Notes: a model not told the origin generated them from the sequence alone. 37,520 nt of DNA from JADLGF01 sp020849415 (GCA_033812595.1 JAPXTJ010000012.1:1-37520); one strand, 5' to 3'; shown: positions 15,150 through 22,918, counted from the stretch's first letter. Numbers and translations: made by a program.

Positions 15150-15982
15150 TCAACCTGCCAGACATTCACAACCACGACCATGCCGAAACCCTGCTGGACG
15201 ACTACGTGATGGGTACGCTCTCGGCCGAAGACCTGGCCTGGATGGATGCGCACCTGGCCACCTGCCGCACCTGCGAGGACGAATTGATCGTGCTGCTGGA
15301 GGGCACCTACGCCCTGGCATGGTCTTCGGAAGACCCGCCCGTCGAGCTCTCCGGCGATCTGTGGGATCGAATCGAGTCGTCGCTTGTCCCGGCGCCAGCG
15401 AGCGCGGCCGCAGCAGTTTCCGACGTCCCGCTTCCCGTGATCACCGACCGTGGGCAGGCGACCACACCCCGCGATCCGGACCGTCCACCGCACACCTCGC
15501 AGACGCGGAATGACCAGCCGTACCGCATCGAATCACATCCCCGGCTGAACCAGCAGCGTTACCGGTGGCTCGCGATCGCGGCGTTGGCGGTGATTGTGGT
15601 TGGCGTTGCGGCAATCGCCGGCCGTAACCTGTTGTTGGACCAGGATGAACCCGCCCAGCAAATCGCGCTCCACGATGCTGATGGCAACGTCATCGGGCGG
15701 GAAGTGGCCAATCTCGAATACCTGCCGGACGAGCAACAGTTCGTACTGCACATGGAAGAGATGCCGGCGGCGCCGGAAGGACAGGTCTACCAGGCGTGGC
15801 TGATCGCCGGTAACGGGCCAGTCGGTGTGGGGATCGTCGATCCGGCGACCGGCGAATTCAGGGTCGACGGCGACCGCGCGGCCTACGACGCGTTCGCCAT
15901 CACCATCGAGCCGGGGCCGGAAGGAAGCGACCTGCCCACCACCAACCCCGTCGTGGTGGCGCCCTTGAACAGCAGCAGTTGA
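15146..15982 (+). CDS. RskA-like membrane anti-sigma factor
   Basis: A 278-residue anti-sigma factor. The cytoplasmic zinc-binding anti-sigma domain shows the HxxxCxxC pattern (His36, Cys40, Cys43 in HLATCRTC). A Pro/Ala-rich linker leads to one transmembrane helix (about 132-155, WLAIAALAVIVVGVAAIAG). The extracytoplasmic C-terminal domain contains FVLHMEEMPAAPEGQVYQAW and AFAITIEPGPEGSDLPT, typical of the anti-sigma-K RskA domain. It should bind the ECF sigma factor until an envelope or redox signal triggers release, often by proteolysis. The start is GTG 15146, overlapping the sigma stop. Zinc and Cys ligands make a redox signal plausible but not proven. Confidence 0.92.
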   Translation: MINLPDIHNHDHAETLLDDYVMGTLSAEDLAWMDAHLATCRTCEDELIVLLEGTYALAWSSEDPPVELSGDLWDRIESSLVPAPASAAAAVSDVPLPVITDRGQATTPRDPDRPPHTSQTRNDQPYRIESHPRLNQQRYRWLAIAALAVIVVGVAAIAGRNLLLDQDEPAQQIALHDADGNVIGREVANLEYLPDEQQFVLHMEEMPAAPEGQVYQAWLIAGNGPVGVGIVDPATGEFRVDGDRAAYDAFAITIEPGPEGSDLPTTNPVVVAPLNSSS

Positions 15983-16127
15983 TGCAGTCGGGGGAGTCAT
16001 GCCCGGCTCCCCGTGCATCGCGCACCACGAATCCCCCGGCCGGCGTGATTCGCGGGGAGATCCCCGTTCTGCACTGATGTAACCCCGGCGAACCGCATCA
16101 TGTCTTTGGAGCGCCCATCGCCGTCCA

Positions 16128-16156
16128 GTGATCCAATCCCGGAAATCTCCCGTTCA
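16128..16156 (+). promoter_or_regulatory. ECF-type promoter upstream of the ferritin-like genes
   Basis: CA then GTGATCC (16128-16134), a 16-nt spacer and CGTTCA (16151-16156) match the two other ECF-type promoters at 14.35 and 14.50 kb. Transcription would begin near 16163, leaving a leader of about 120 nt that contains a hairpin. The rest of the 15983-16282 gap contains no supported gene. Confidence 0.6.
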
Positions 16157-16198
16157 ACCGTCATCGAGCGACTGAGGATGCGGTTTCCAGCCCGTCCT

Positions 16199-16218
16199 CC
16201 CGGGACTACGGTCCCGGG
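16199..16218 (+). promoter_or_regulatory. Leader hairpin with a UACG tetraloop before the ferritin-like gene
   Basis: CCCGGGAC (16199-16206), TACG, GTCCCGGG (16211-16218) form an 8-bp GC-rich stem capped by a UNCG-type tetraloop, followed by TTT. It lies within the predicted leader, 65 bp before the ATG. It could be a stabiliser or a weak attenuator. Confidence 0.45.
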
Positions 16219-16282
16219 TTTGGCTCGCGAACGTCGCCACCTGGACGCACGGTCCGGGCGGCACCAATCAGGGAGGTTTCCC

Positions 16283-16810
16283 ATGGCGAACACCCGGCTT
16301 CAGCGCATCGCGGCGCAAACCGAGTTCATGACCGACATCGATGTGTTGAATTACGCGCTGACCCTCGAGCATCTCGAGGCGGCGTTCTACACCCTCGCTG
16401 CCAACTTCGAATTCGGCGCCGACGCCTATGGCAATTCGATCGACGACTATTTGGCCGCGATCGGGCAACACGAAGCCGATCACGTGACCACGCTGACCCA
16501 GGTCATCACTGGCCTCGGCGGCGAGCCGGTGGCCGCCGCCACGTATGACTTTGGCGTCACTGATGCCCAGTCGTTCCTGATGACCGCCGCTGCTGTCGAG
16601 AACCTGGGTGTTTCGGCATACAACGGGGCGGGCGCCTTCATCGAGAACCCGGAGCTCCTCACCGCCGCTGGTTCGATCGTGGCCGTCGAGGCTCGTCATG
16701 CGGCGTACCTCAACCAGATCACCGGCGTTCCCGCCTTCTCGGACGCCTTCGAGACGCCGCTGACGCCAGACGAAGTGCTGGAAATCGCTGGCCCGTTCAT
16801 CGTCGGATAG
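16283..16810 (+). CDS. Ferritin-like domain protein, copy 1 (no signal peptide)
   Basis: A 175-residue four-helix ferritin-like protein. Candidate di-metal ligands recur in helix order: ALTLEHLEAAFY (Glu29, His30, Glu32), IGQHEADHVTTL, AAVENLGVSAYNGA, and SIVAVEARHAAYL. It ends TPDEVLEIAGPFIVG, identical in its last nine residues to the next gene product. Such proteins (Ferritin_2/desiccation-related group) are poorly characterised and may bind iron or handle peroxide. ATG 16283 follows GGGAGG at 6 bp; no signal peptide is present from this start. It follows an ECF-type promoter and shares an operon with copy 2, so I infer it belongs to the local sigma regulon. Confidence 0.85.
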   Translation: MANTRLQRIAAQTEFMTDIDVLNYALTLEHLEAAFYTLAANFEFGADAYGNSIDDYLAAIGQHEADHVTTLTQVITGLGGEPVAAATYDFGVTDAQSFLMTAAAVENLGVSAYNGAGAFIENPELLTAAGSIVAVEARHAAYLNQITGVPAFSDAFETPLTPDEVLEIAGPFIVG

Positions 16811-16858
16811 CACGCTCCACCGGCCAACCGCGTGTCATAGCAAAGGGAGAACCTGAAA

Positions 16859-17533
16859 ATGACTACTGACCTGAATCGCGCGCTGCAGCAGCTTTCCATC
16901 GCTACCTTCAATCGCCGCCGCCTGCTCGCGTCGGCCGGCATCACCATCGGCGGCGCGGCCCTGGCCGCCACCCCGCTCATGGCCTCCGCCCAGGCGGATT
17001 CCACCCCGACGGACGGCGACGATATGTCGATGTTCGCCGAACCGGTCGATGTCCTCAACTACGCGCTGACGCTTGAGCACCTGGAAGCAGCGTTCTACCG
17101 CGATGGCCTGGCCGCCATCGGCGAGGCTGGCATTACAGGTCTCGGTTTCCAGGCGTCGGTGTACCAACAGCTGATGACGATTGGCGACAATGAGGCCACC
17201 CACGTGGCCACGCTGACCGAGGTCATCACCGATCTTGGTGGCGAGCCGGTCGCGGAAGCCATGTACGACTTCGGGTACGCCGATGCGGCTGGTTTCCTGC
17301 AGGTGGCGCTGGCGCTGGAAGATACGGGCGTGTCCGCGTATCAGGGCGCTGCCCAGTTCCTCATCGGCGAAGATGCGTTGCTCACCGCGGCCCTGACCAT
17401 TCATGGCAATGAAGCCCGGCACGCCGCCTACCTGGGGCTCCTCAACGCCGTCAGCCCCTTCCCGGAGTCGTTTAATCCCACGCTCACTCCGGAAGCGGTG
17501 CTGGAGATTGCCGGACCGTTCATCGTCGGCTAA
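16859..17533 (+). CDS. Ferritin-like domain protein, copy 2, with Tat signal
   Basis: A 224-residue ferritin-like protein with an N-terminal twin-arginine signal (FNRRRLLASAGITIGGAALA, cleavage plausible after MASAQA). The four-helix domain repeats the ligand pattern of copy 1: ALTLEHLEAAFYR, IGDNEATHVATL, LALEDTGVSAYQGAA and TIHGNEARHAAYL. A Tat signal implies export in a folded, probably metal-loaded, state. It starts 48 bp after copy 1 with AAAGGGAGA upstream and ends at a strong terminator. The shared DVLNYALTLEHLEAAFY and EIAGPFIVG blocks show tandem duplication, with copy 1 lacking the signal. The two may be a cytoplasmic and an exported version of one function. Confidence 0.88.
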   Translation: MTTDLNRALQQLSIATFNRRRLLASAGITIGGAALAATPLMASAQADSTPTDGDDMSMFAEPVDVLNYALTLEHLEAAFYRDGLAAIGEAGITGLGFQASVYQQLMTIGDNEATHVATLTEVITDLGGEPVAEAMYDFGYADAAGFLQVALALEDTGVSAYQGAAQFLIGEDALLTAALTIHGNEARHAAYLGLLNAVSPFPESFNPTLTPEAVLEIAGPFIVG

Positions 17534-17550
17534 CGGCCGGCATTTACTGG

Positions 17551-17595
17551 ACGCAACGGGCGGTGGCATCGAAGCCGCCGCCCGTTGCGTTTCTT
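17551..17595 (+). terminator. Rho-independent terminator after the ferritin-like pair
   Basis: Two 17-nt arms (17551-17567, starting ACGCAACGGG; 17574-17590, ending CCGTTGCGT) pair fully with one G-U, around a 6-nt loop. TTTCTT follows. It is 17 bp after the stop codon and ends the sigma/ferritin side of the cluster. Confidence 0.85.
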
Positions 17596-17683
17596 AAGTT
17601 TGGCCCTTTGCATTGAGATATTGACATTGGAGCACCGATTCGCAGGGTGTGAGTAGACGCTCCGCCCCGGAAAGGAGGCCCCG

Positions 17684-18084
17684 ATGTCCGGGAACGATCG
17701 AAGACGGCTGGCTCGGCGACTCCACTGGTCGATTGTACGGAAGCGGACGGGGCGATCGCGTTGCTGACACAGCTGCGGGCCAATCTGGACGCGATCGGCG
17801 AGGGGAGGCGCCGCCGTGCTGGAGTGGAGACTCTGGACCTACGCCCCGCTCATCCTGACCGGGGTGCCCGCCTGGGGGCTTGGTCCAGCGCCCGGCCCCG
17901 ATCCCGGCCGCTGGTGGCGGCCCCGGCGCTGGTCGGTCGGCCGCCTCCTGCAGGACATCCGGGCCGAACTCTGGCAGGTGGCCGATTTTCAGCCCGGTTG
18001 GCGCCGGTCCCCGACACTCTGGGTGAAATGGAGGCCTGGGTCATCACCCGAACCTCCGCCGCCCTCGGCATTCGCCACGTCTGA
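17684..18084 (+). other. Unresolved coding-like stretch with shifting reading frames
   Basis: No family is recognised. An ideal AAAGGAGG (17671-17678) stands 5 bp before ATG 17684, but that frame stops after 27 very basic codons (MSGNDRRRLARRL...). The -1 frame is open across it and reads KTAGSATPLVDCTEADGAIA, then LLTQLRANLDAIGEG, a protein-like sequence. A second good site, AGGGGAGG (17801-17808), precedes GTG 17816, whose Trp/Arg-rich product includes LLQDIRAELWQVADFQPGW. Near 18000 the coding-like frame appears to move back, ending LGEMEAWVITRTSAALGIRHV with a TGA at 18082-18084. It may be a decayed gene, two or three small overlapping genes, or a sequence with base errors. The remaining bases of the 17534-18291 gap are the terminator and hairpin repeats. 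Confidence 0.35.
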
Positions 18085-18181
18085 CGACGATCGCCCGTCC
18101 CACCAGCCCGTCCTGGATCCCCTGACCGCCTCGCTTCCCCCGAGACGGTGCTCTCCCCTGCCTGAAAGAGCCAAAGTTAAG

Positions 18182-18281
18182 CCCCCCGCTCCCGTTGCGA
18201 CGGAAGCGGGGGGATCACGGTCGAACCTTCGGCTGACTCCCCGCTCCCGCTGCGGCTGGAGCGGGGACGGGGGTGAGGGTA
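18182..18281. repeat. Two hairpins of the CTCCCG repeat family
   Basis: CCCCCCGCTCCCG (18182-18194) pairs with CGGAAGCGGGGGG (18201-18213) with one mismatch. A second hairpin (about 18237-18267) is built on CCCCGCTCC and GGAGCGGGG, and GGGGGTGAGGGT closes the unit. It lies just beyond the stop codon of the minus-strand cyclophilin gene and may serve as its terminator. Confidence 0.7.
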
Positions 18282-18291
18282 TGTTCTTCCG

Positions 18292-18840
18292 CTACTTCCG
18301 AGAGATCTTCTTGATCGTGATCGCCGGGGTCAGCTTCTGGCCGTCGGCCGGCTGACCCTGGATCGTCCGCACCACATCCATGCCGCTGGTGACGTAGCCG
18401 AAGGCGGCGAAGCCCTGGCCGTCCGGATTGCGCTTGCCGCCGAAATCGAGGTTCGGTTGCGCGTTGATGCAGATGAAGAACCCCTCCACCGCCGTATCGG
18501 CGCCACCGCGGGCCATGGAGATGGCGCCATCGAGGTGAAGCAGACCGGTGTCTTTCGTCCGCTCGAGCGGAATCGGGTGCAGGTTGTCGGGCAGTTTGGC
18601 CGGATCAGCGCCGCCCTGAATCACCTCGATCACGATGTCGGGATTCAGTGTTTCCGCCTTGAGCGCGGCGTTGTTTTCGAGCGTGACCGTGCGGTGGAAG
18701 ATGCCGCCGTCATACAGACCGGCGTCGACGTGCGCGAGAAAGTTGCCGGCCGTGATCGGCGCGGCGCCGGCGTTGATCGCCACTTCGATCGAGCCGAAGG
18801 CGGTTTCGATGACGACCGGAACGATTTCACCGTTGCTCAT
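18292..18840 (-). CDS. Peptidyl-prolyl cis-trans isomerase, cyclophilin type
   Basis: A 182-residue single-domain cyclophilin with no signal peptide, so probably cytoplasmic. It begins VVIETAFGSIEVAINAGAAP, then ITAGNFLAHVDAGLYDG and IFHRTV, the last carrying the catalytic Arg region. The GAISMARGGADTAVEGFFIC segment and FAAFGYVTSGMDVVRTIQG complete the fold. Such enzymes speed prolyl isomerisation during protein folding. ATG 18840 follows AAGGGA at 6 bp; the frame is open to 18903 but lacks a better start. The active site carries some substitutions typical of small bacterial cyclophilins. Confidence 0.9.
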   Translation of the reverse strand: MSNGEIVPVVIETAFGSIEVAINAGAAPITAGNFLAHVDAGLYDGGIFHRTVTLENNAALKAETLNPDIVIEVIQGGADPAKLPDNLHPIPLERTKDTGLLHLDGAISMARGGADTAVEGFFICINAQPNLDFGGKRNPDGQGFAAFGYVTSGMDVVRTIQGQPADGQKLTPAITIKKISRK

Positions 18841-18941
18841 CAGAATCCCTTCTCGTAACGAAATCATTGGCCCGCGTGCGCGCGAAGGCCGCGCGATGAG
18901 CATACCCCACCGCGCGGCCTTCGCTTCACGGATGATTTCGC

Positions 18942-21128
18942 TTACGGAGCGAGGTGCGCCGGATCGAGCGGCGGCTGCTCGTCGCTCGTGACCTCGAACG
19001 CCACGCCACCGGCGAAGGCGATCACCCGCTCACCGAGCGCGAACGGCGCGGCCAGATCGGGCTGCGCCGCCAGCAGCGCGAAGTAGTCGTCGCTCAGGAA
19101 CTGGACCTTCACCGTCTCCATCGCCGAGGGATCGAAGGTTGTTTCGATCCAGACGCCATCGACCAGCAGGAAGGCGCGGCTGCCGATGACCACGACCTGA
19201 TCGGCGTACTCGGCCGCCGGCGCGGCCGGAGCAGCGTCACCCGAAGCGCCGCCGGAGAGCGCAGCCTGATCCTGGGCGGTGTTCACCGCCGCTTCGCCGC
19301 TGGCCGGAACCGGCTGATCGTATTCCTCGCTCTGGTCCGCGGCCGCCTGGGCGCGTCCGGTCTGGGTGAGGATGTCATCTTCGGTGATCAGGTAGCTGGT
19401 GTAGGGCGTGACGATGCCGTAGCGCACGCTGAGATCGACGATCGCCTGCACCCACTCCTCGTTCTCACCGTAGAGGCGAATCTGGGTCAGCAGGTAGCCG
19501 ATCTTGCGGGTCGCCCAGAGACGCGGCAGGCCGTCGTTGCCACCTTCGCTTGCGAGACTCTGACCCTCATAGGTGAAGCTTTGCACCTGGCCGTTGACCA
19601 GACCGCTGAGCGTGATCGTCACCGGACCGCCCACACGGTACTTGCCGACCACGACCGCCTGCGAACCGGCGTAGAGATCGGGCAGCGGCGTCGGGAAAAG
19701 ATCCTCGATCATCGCGCCCTCCATCGTCAGTTCGAGATCGGTCAACACCGGCGTGCTGATCTTGCTGTAGAGCTCCGAAACCGCCTGATCGAGCGATTCA
19801 CCCGGCCGCACGTAAACGCTGGCGCCGCGATTCTGCTGCGCGATCGTATCGAGCAGGATCGTATCGACATCGTCACCGACCCCGAACGAAAAGAGGCGAA
19901 TTCCTTCCGGGGCGGCGTTGGCGACATTCTCAAGAATGTTCGGAATCTCTACCTCGCCCTCGGTCGGCAAGCCGTCGGTCAGGAATAGGATGTAGGTTTG
20001 CCGTTCGGTATCGACCAACGAGAGCGCCGTTTGCAGGGCGCCGTTGATATCGGTGCCGCCGGTCGCCTGAAGACTGTTGGTCCACGAAAGCGCGGCCGGC
20101 ACCTGTTCCACCGGGAGGAGTTCGCTGTTGAAGGTGCGAACGCCGGTGCTGAATTCGACGATCGTGAAGCGATCCTCCGAATTCAGTTGCTCCAGTATCG
20201 AGCGTAGCGCGCCCTTCGCCTGCTCGATCTTCTCCCCGTCCATGCTGCCGGAGGTATCGAGCACGATCACCACGTCCTTGGCGATCACTGGCTGATCGGT
20301 ATCGATGCCGGGCGCCGCCAGGAGCAGGAAGGTACCCTCGCCGGTCACCGGATCGAAGTGGCTGACGAGGTTGACGCCGATGCCGCTGTCGCTGGTGGTG
20401 TAGAGGAGTTCGAAATCGTCCCGCGGCAGGAGATCGGTCGCTTCCCAGCCGACCGTTGCGTGCCGGTCATCGACCCGATTGGTGGCGATGGCGTGGCTCG
20501 GCGAGTAGATGGCGCGGAGCGGCGATGCGGAAGCGATTTCGACGCGAATGCTCGCCTGCTCGATCGGCTGACCGGAGAAGCGCTCGGTGTTGAGCGGGTA
20601 GACGTAGCGGACCAGACCCTGCTCGGCGGTCAACGCCTGCTGGTAACGAATCTGGATCCGGCTTTCGGCGCCCGGTTCGATCGGGAAGATGCTCGCCTGG
20701 ATCGCGCCGCGGCCGACGAATTCGAGCAGCGCGGGATCGCGCATCGTCCGCACGATCTCCTCGTAGATGGCGCGGGCTTCATCGGCATCGAGCACCGTCG
20801 CTTCCACCGTTTGGCCGTCCACGGTCATCGTGAACTGATCGACGGTCGCATCCGCCGGTACCGGGAAGATGTAGACGCCCTCGGCGGTGAAGTCCTTCTG
20901 GTTGAAGAGGATCTGGTCGATCTCGGTGGTGGCGATCTGGTTGTCGATCGAAACGTTCACCCGGTGCGAGCGGACAACCAATTGATCTCCGACGAATATC
21001 GGACCGGTACAGGCCGGATCGCATTGGGTCGGTTCAACGACGTCCTCCTGGGCGCGAGCGCCGAACGGGGCCAAGAGGGTGGCCGTCAGTGCCACCAGCA
21101 CGGTCAATCTGAGCCATGAATTGCGCAT
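18942..21128 (-). CDS. Secreted VIT and von Willebrand factor A domain protein
   Basis: A 728-residue exported protein with a signal peptide (LRLTVLVALTATLLAPFGAR, cleavage near ARA-Q26). An N-terminal VIT domain (about residues 44-170: VNVSIDNQIATTEIDQILFN, GVYIFPVPADATVDQFTM) is followed by a VWA domain (about 284-460). The MIDAS motif is DTSGSMDG at residue 291, with Thr in GGTDINGAL and Asp in LFLTDGLPTEGE. The C-terminal half is an inter-alpha-trypsin-inhibitor-like region, ending in an Ala/Gln-rich linker and a beta domain. There is no membrane anchor. Such proteins bind divalent metal and protein partners at the cell surface; the partner is unknown. ATG 21128 follows AAGGAGG. Confidence 0.88.
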   Translation of the reverse strand: MRNSWLRLTVLVALTATLLAPFGARAQEDVVEPTQCDPACTGPIFVGDQLVVRSHRVNVSIDNQIATTEIDQILFNQKDFTAEGVYIFPVPADATVDQFTMTVDGQTVEATVLDADEARAIYEEIVRTMRDPALLEFVGRGAIQASIFPIEPGAESRIQIRYQQALTAEQGLVRYVYPLNTERFSGQPIEQASIRVEIASASPLRAIYSPSHAIATNRVDDRHATVGWEATDLLPRDDFELLYTTSDSGIGVNLVSHFDPVTGEGTFLLLAAPGIDTDQPVIAKDVVIVLDTSGSMDGEKIEQAKGALRSILEQLNSEDRFTIVEFSTGVRTFNSELLPVEQVPAALSWTNSLQATGGTDINGALQTALSLVDTERQTYILFLTDGLPTEGEVEIPNILENVANAAPEGIRLFSFGVGDDVDTILLDTIAQQNRGASVYVRPGESLDQAVSELYSKISTPVLTDLELTMEGAMIEDLFPTPLPDLYAGSQAVVVGKYRVGGPVTITLSGLVNGQVQSFTYEGQSLASEGGNDGLPRLWATRKIGYLLTQIRLYGENEEWVQAIVDLSVRYGIVTPYTSYLITEDDILTQTGRAQAAADQSEEYDQPVPASGEAAVNTAQDQAALSGGASGDAAPAAPAAEYADQVVVIGSRAFLLVDGVWIETTFDPSAMETVKVQFLSDDYFALLAAQPDLAAPFALGERVIAFAGGVAFEVTSDEQPPLDPAHLAP

Positions 21129-21340
21129 CTCGGAACGCCTCCTTGCGTTTCGGCCGAGACCGGCAGCCGCATGCATCGATGCCGGTTCGGTACCAACGGC
21201 GCACGCGCTGAAGGGCCCTTCATTCGTGCTACCGGTCGACTTTCAGAACGCAGGGAGGGTGCCAAGCGTGTCGCGCTTTGCGTACAAACGCGTAATCAGG
21301 ACGATCGGACCATACCGGGCTGGATGGTTGCGAGCCGCGA

Positions 21341-21958
21341 TCAGCCGATTCGGTACGGGGCGATGATGGCGTCAATCACCGCGCCGACCGCTTCCGCCAG
21401 GGGCGTTTCGAAGACCGGTGACCACATGAGGTTGGCTCCGATGATCGCCGCCAGCAGGGTGTTCGCAAGCGGTACGGTGGGCACATTGCGCAGCTCGCCC
21501 TGATCGATCGCGGCCGCGAGCAACCGTTCGATGCCGCAGAGAATCGCCGCCTGATACGGTCGGAGGTGGGGCACGAATTCGGGATCGGTGCGGCCCTCGG
21601 CGAAGAACACCATGTGCGCCGAGTGGGCGACATCATCCCGGTTGTGGCGGTGACCGGGATCGGAGAACCTGGCGCGCAACGCCGCCAACGGCGAATCGAA
21701 CTGGGCGGTCGTCGCTTCGAAGAGGTGGTTCGAGCGTTCGATCGACCAGGTGAGGTAGCCGAGCAGCAATCCCTGACGCGATCCGAAGCGGTGGATCAGC
21801 GCTGGACCGGTGCAGCCCAGAATGTTCGCCACCGCCGCCAGTTTCAGGCCGCGGTAGCCCTCGCGCGCGACCGCCTCGGCGGTCGCCATGAAGATCATCT
21901 CATCGGAAAACTGTCGGGGACGACCGGGGTCACGTGGAGTATGACGTTTGGCGGGCAT
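21341..21958 (-). CDS. TetR-family transcriptional regulator
   Basis: A 205-residue TetR regulator. The HTH is at about residues 17-65: FSDEMIFMATAEAVAREGYR, then LKLAAVANILGCTGPALIHR, FGSRQGLLLGY. The C-terminal ligand domain ends LAEAVGAVIDAIIAPYRIG. Its ligand and targets are unknown. ATG 21958 has GAGGAT upstream. It is divergent from the P-loop kinase gene across a 144-bp gap that contains a TACGA-N3-TCGTA palindrome, so it may repress itself, the kinase gene, or both. Confidence 0.9.
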   Translation of the reverse strand: MPAKRHTPRDPGRPRQFSDEMIFMATAEAVAREGYRGLKLAAVANILGCTGPALIHRFGSRQGLLLGYLTWSIERSNHLFEATTAQFDSPLAALRARFSDPGHRHNRDDVAHSAHMVFFAEGRTDPEFVPHLRPYQAAILCGIERLLAAAIDQGELRNVPTVPLANTLLAAIIGANLMWSPVFETPLAEAVGAVIDAIIAPYRIG

Positions 21959-22000
21959 ACCTTATCCTCTTCAAATTGCGCGCTCAATCGATTGCGGGAG

Positions 22001-22035
22001 TACGAAGGTCGTATGGGATACCCGAAAGTACGCAA
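22001..22035 (-). promoter_or_regulatory. Candidate TetR promoter and operator
   Basis: TACGAAGGTCGTA (22001-22013) is a palindrome with 5-bp arms. On the minus strand it overlaps a candidate -10 TACGAC (22013-22008), which lies 16 bp from a -35 TTGCGT (22035-22030). This would suit autorepression by the TetR protein. The arms are short, so support is moderate. Confidence 0.4.
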
Positions 22036-22102
22036 AGAGTACGGTCGGGAAGGCGGATTTATCAACAGGTGAAACCGGCCCAAACTACCGGGAGGAACGC
22101 CT

Positions 22103-22741
22103 GTGATCCAGGACGAGCGCAACCGGCCCGCCGAGCCGAATGATCGGGCGCCCCGGCTCCTGATCGTGAATGGCCTGCCGGCTTCCGGAAAAACCACCCT
22201 GAGCCGGGCGATCGCGCCGGCGCTCGGCCTGCCGCTCTTCAGCAAGGATGCGTACAAGGACCTGCTCTTCGATCACCTCGGCTGGAGCGATCGGGCCTGG
22301 TCGATGCGCATCGGCGGCGCGGCCTGGGAGATTCTCTGGTCGATCGCCCGGGACGTGCTGGCGAGCGGTGGGTCGGTCGCGATTGAAAGCAGTTTCTTCG
22401 CGGACAAGGCGGCGGAGCGCCTGGCGGCGTGGCGAACCACGATGCCGATGCGCGTCGTCGAACTGCACTGCAGCGCCGAACGATCGATCCTGGCCGAACG
22501 ATTCAGGGCGCGGGCGCTCGGGCCGGATCGTCACCCGGGTCACGACGAAACGAACGAGGAAACGCTCGAGCGGGAGTTCCTGCCGCGACTACTGACGGCC
22601 GACGATCCGCTGATCCCGGGCGTTGATGCGGCGCTCACGGTGGACACGTCCGATCCGGCGCAGCTCGATTACGCGGCGATCCTGACCGAACTCAGGGCAT
22701 TACTTTGGCCCAAAGCAGTTTCTGTTAGCGCTGATACGTAG
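22103..22741 (+). CDS. P-loop ATP/GTP-binding kinase-like protein (AAA_33 group)
   Basis: A 212-residue nucleotide-binding protein with Walker A NGLPASGKTTLS near residue 25, preceded by the strand RLLIVNG. LPLFSKDAYKDLLFDHLGW and GGSVAIESSFFADKAAE resemble small-molecule kinases such as gluconate or chloramphenicol kinases and zeta-like kinases. The lid-like ILAERFRARA follows. The phosphate acceptor is unknown. The start is GTG 22103 after GGGAGG. It is divergent from a TetR gene. The C-terminus ends at a dispersed repeat, and the last residues (AVSVSADT) may be family-irrelevant. Confidence 0.82.
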   Translation: MIQDERNRPAEPNDRAPRLLIVNGLPASGKTTLSRAIAPALGLPLFSKDAYKDLLFDHLGWSDRAWSMRIGGAAWEILWSIARDVLASGGSVAIESSFFADKAAERLAAWRTTMPMRVVELHCSAERSILAERFRARALGPDRHPGHDETNEETLEREFLPRLLTADDPLIPGVDAALTVDTSDPAQLDYAAILTELRALLWPKAVSVSADT

Positions 22742-22759
22742 GATCGGCCGCCAACCGGC

Positions 22760-22918
22760 GTAGGGGAGTCCCTTGTGGGCTCCCGCAGTCCCGAGTGGGC
22801 CGGCCACCTCGTTCCGATTCAGGGAGATTCCACAGGAAAACCATTCATGTTGAACGGAGACGGTCGCCTGCGGGCGACCGCGGGAGGGCATGAAACCCTC
22901 CCCTATACGGGTTGGTTC
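22760..22918. repeat. ~150-bp dispersed element with inverted ends, copy A
   Basis: The left end reads GTAGGGGAGTCCCTTGTGGG and the right end, reversed, GTATAGGGGAGGGTTTCATG, giving imperfect terminal inverted repeats. The interior includes CGATTCAGGGAGATTCC and the palindrome GGTCGCCTGCGGGCGACC. A related copy lies at 31860-32010. It encodes no protein. It may be a MITE-like or REP-like element; no flanking target duplication is evident. Confidence 0.7.

Noticed and set aside
16128..16156. Second CGTTCT near 16050 (ATCCCCGTTCT) shared with the DUF4394 promoter region
   Set aside because: The 11-mer is shared but has no -35 at the right distance (GTGATTC is only 13 bp away). The GTGATCC-N16-CGTTCA site fits better.
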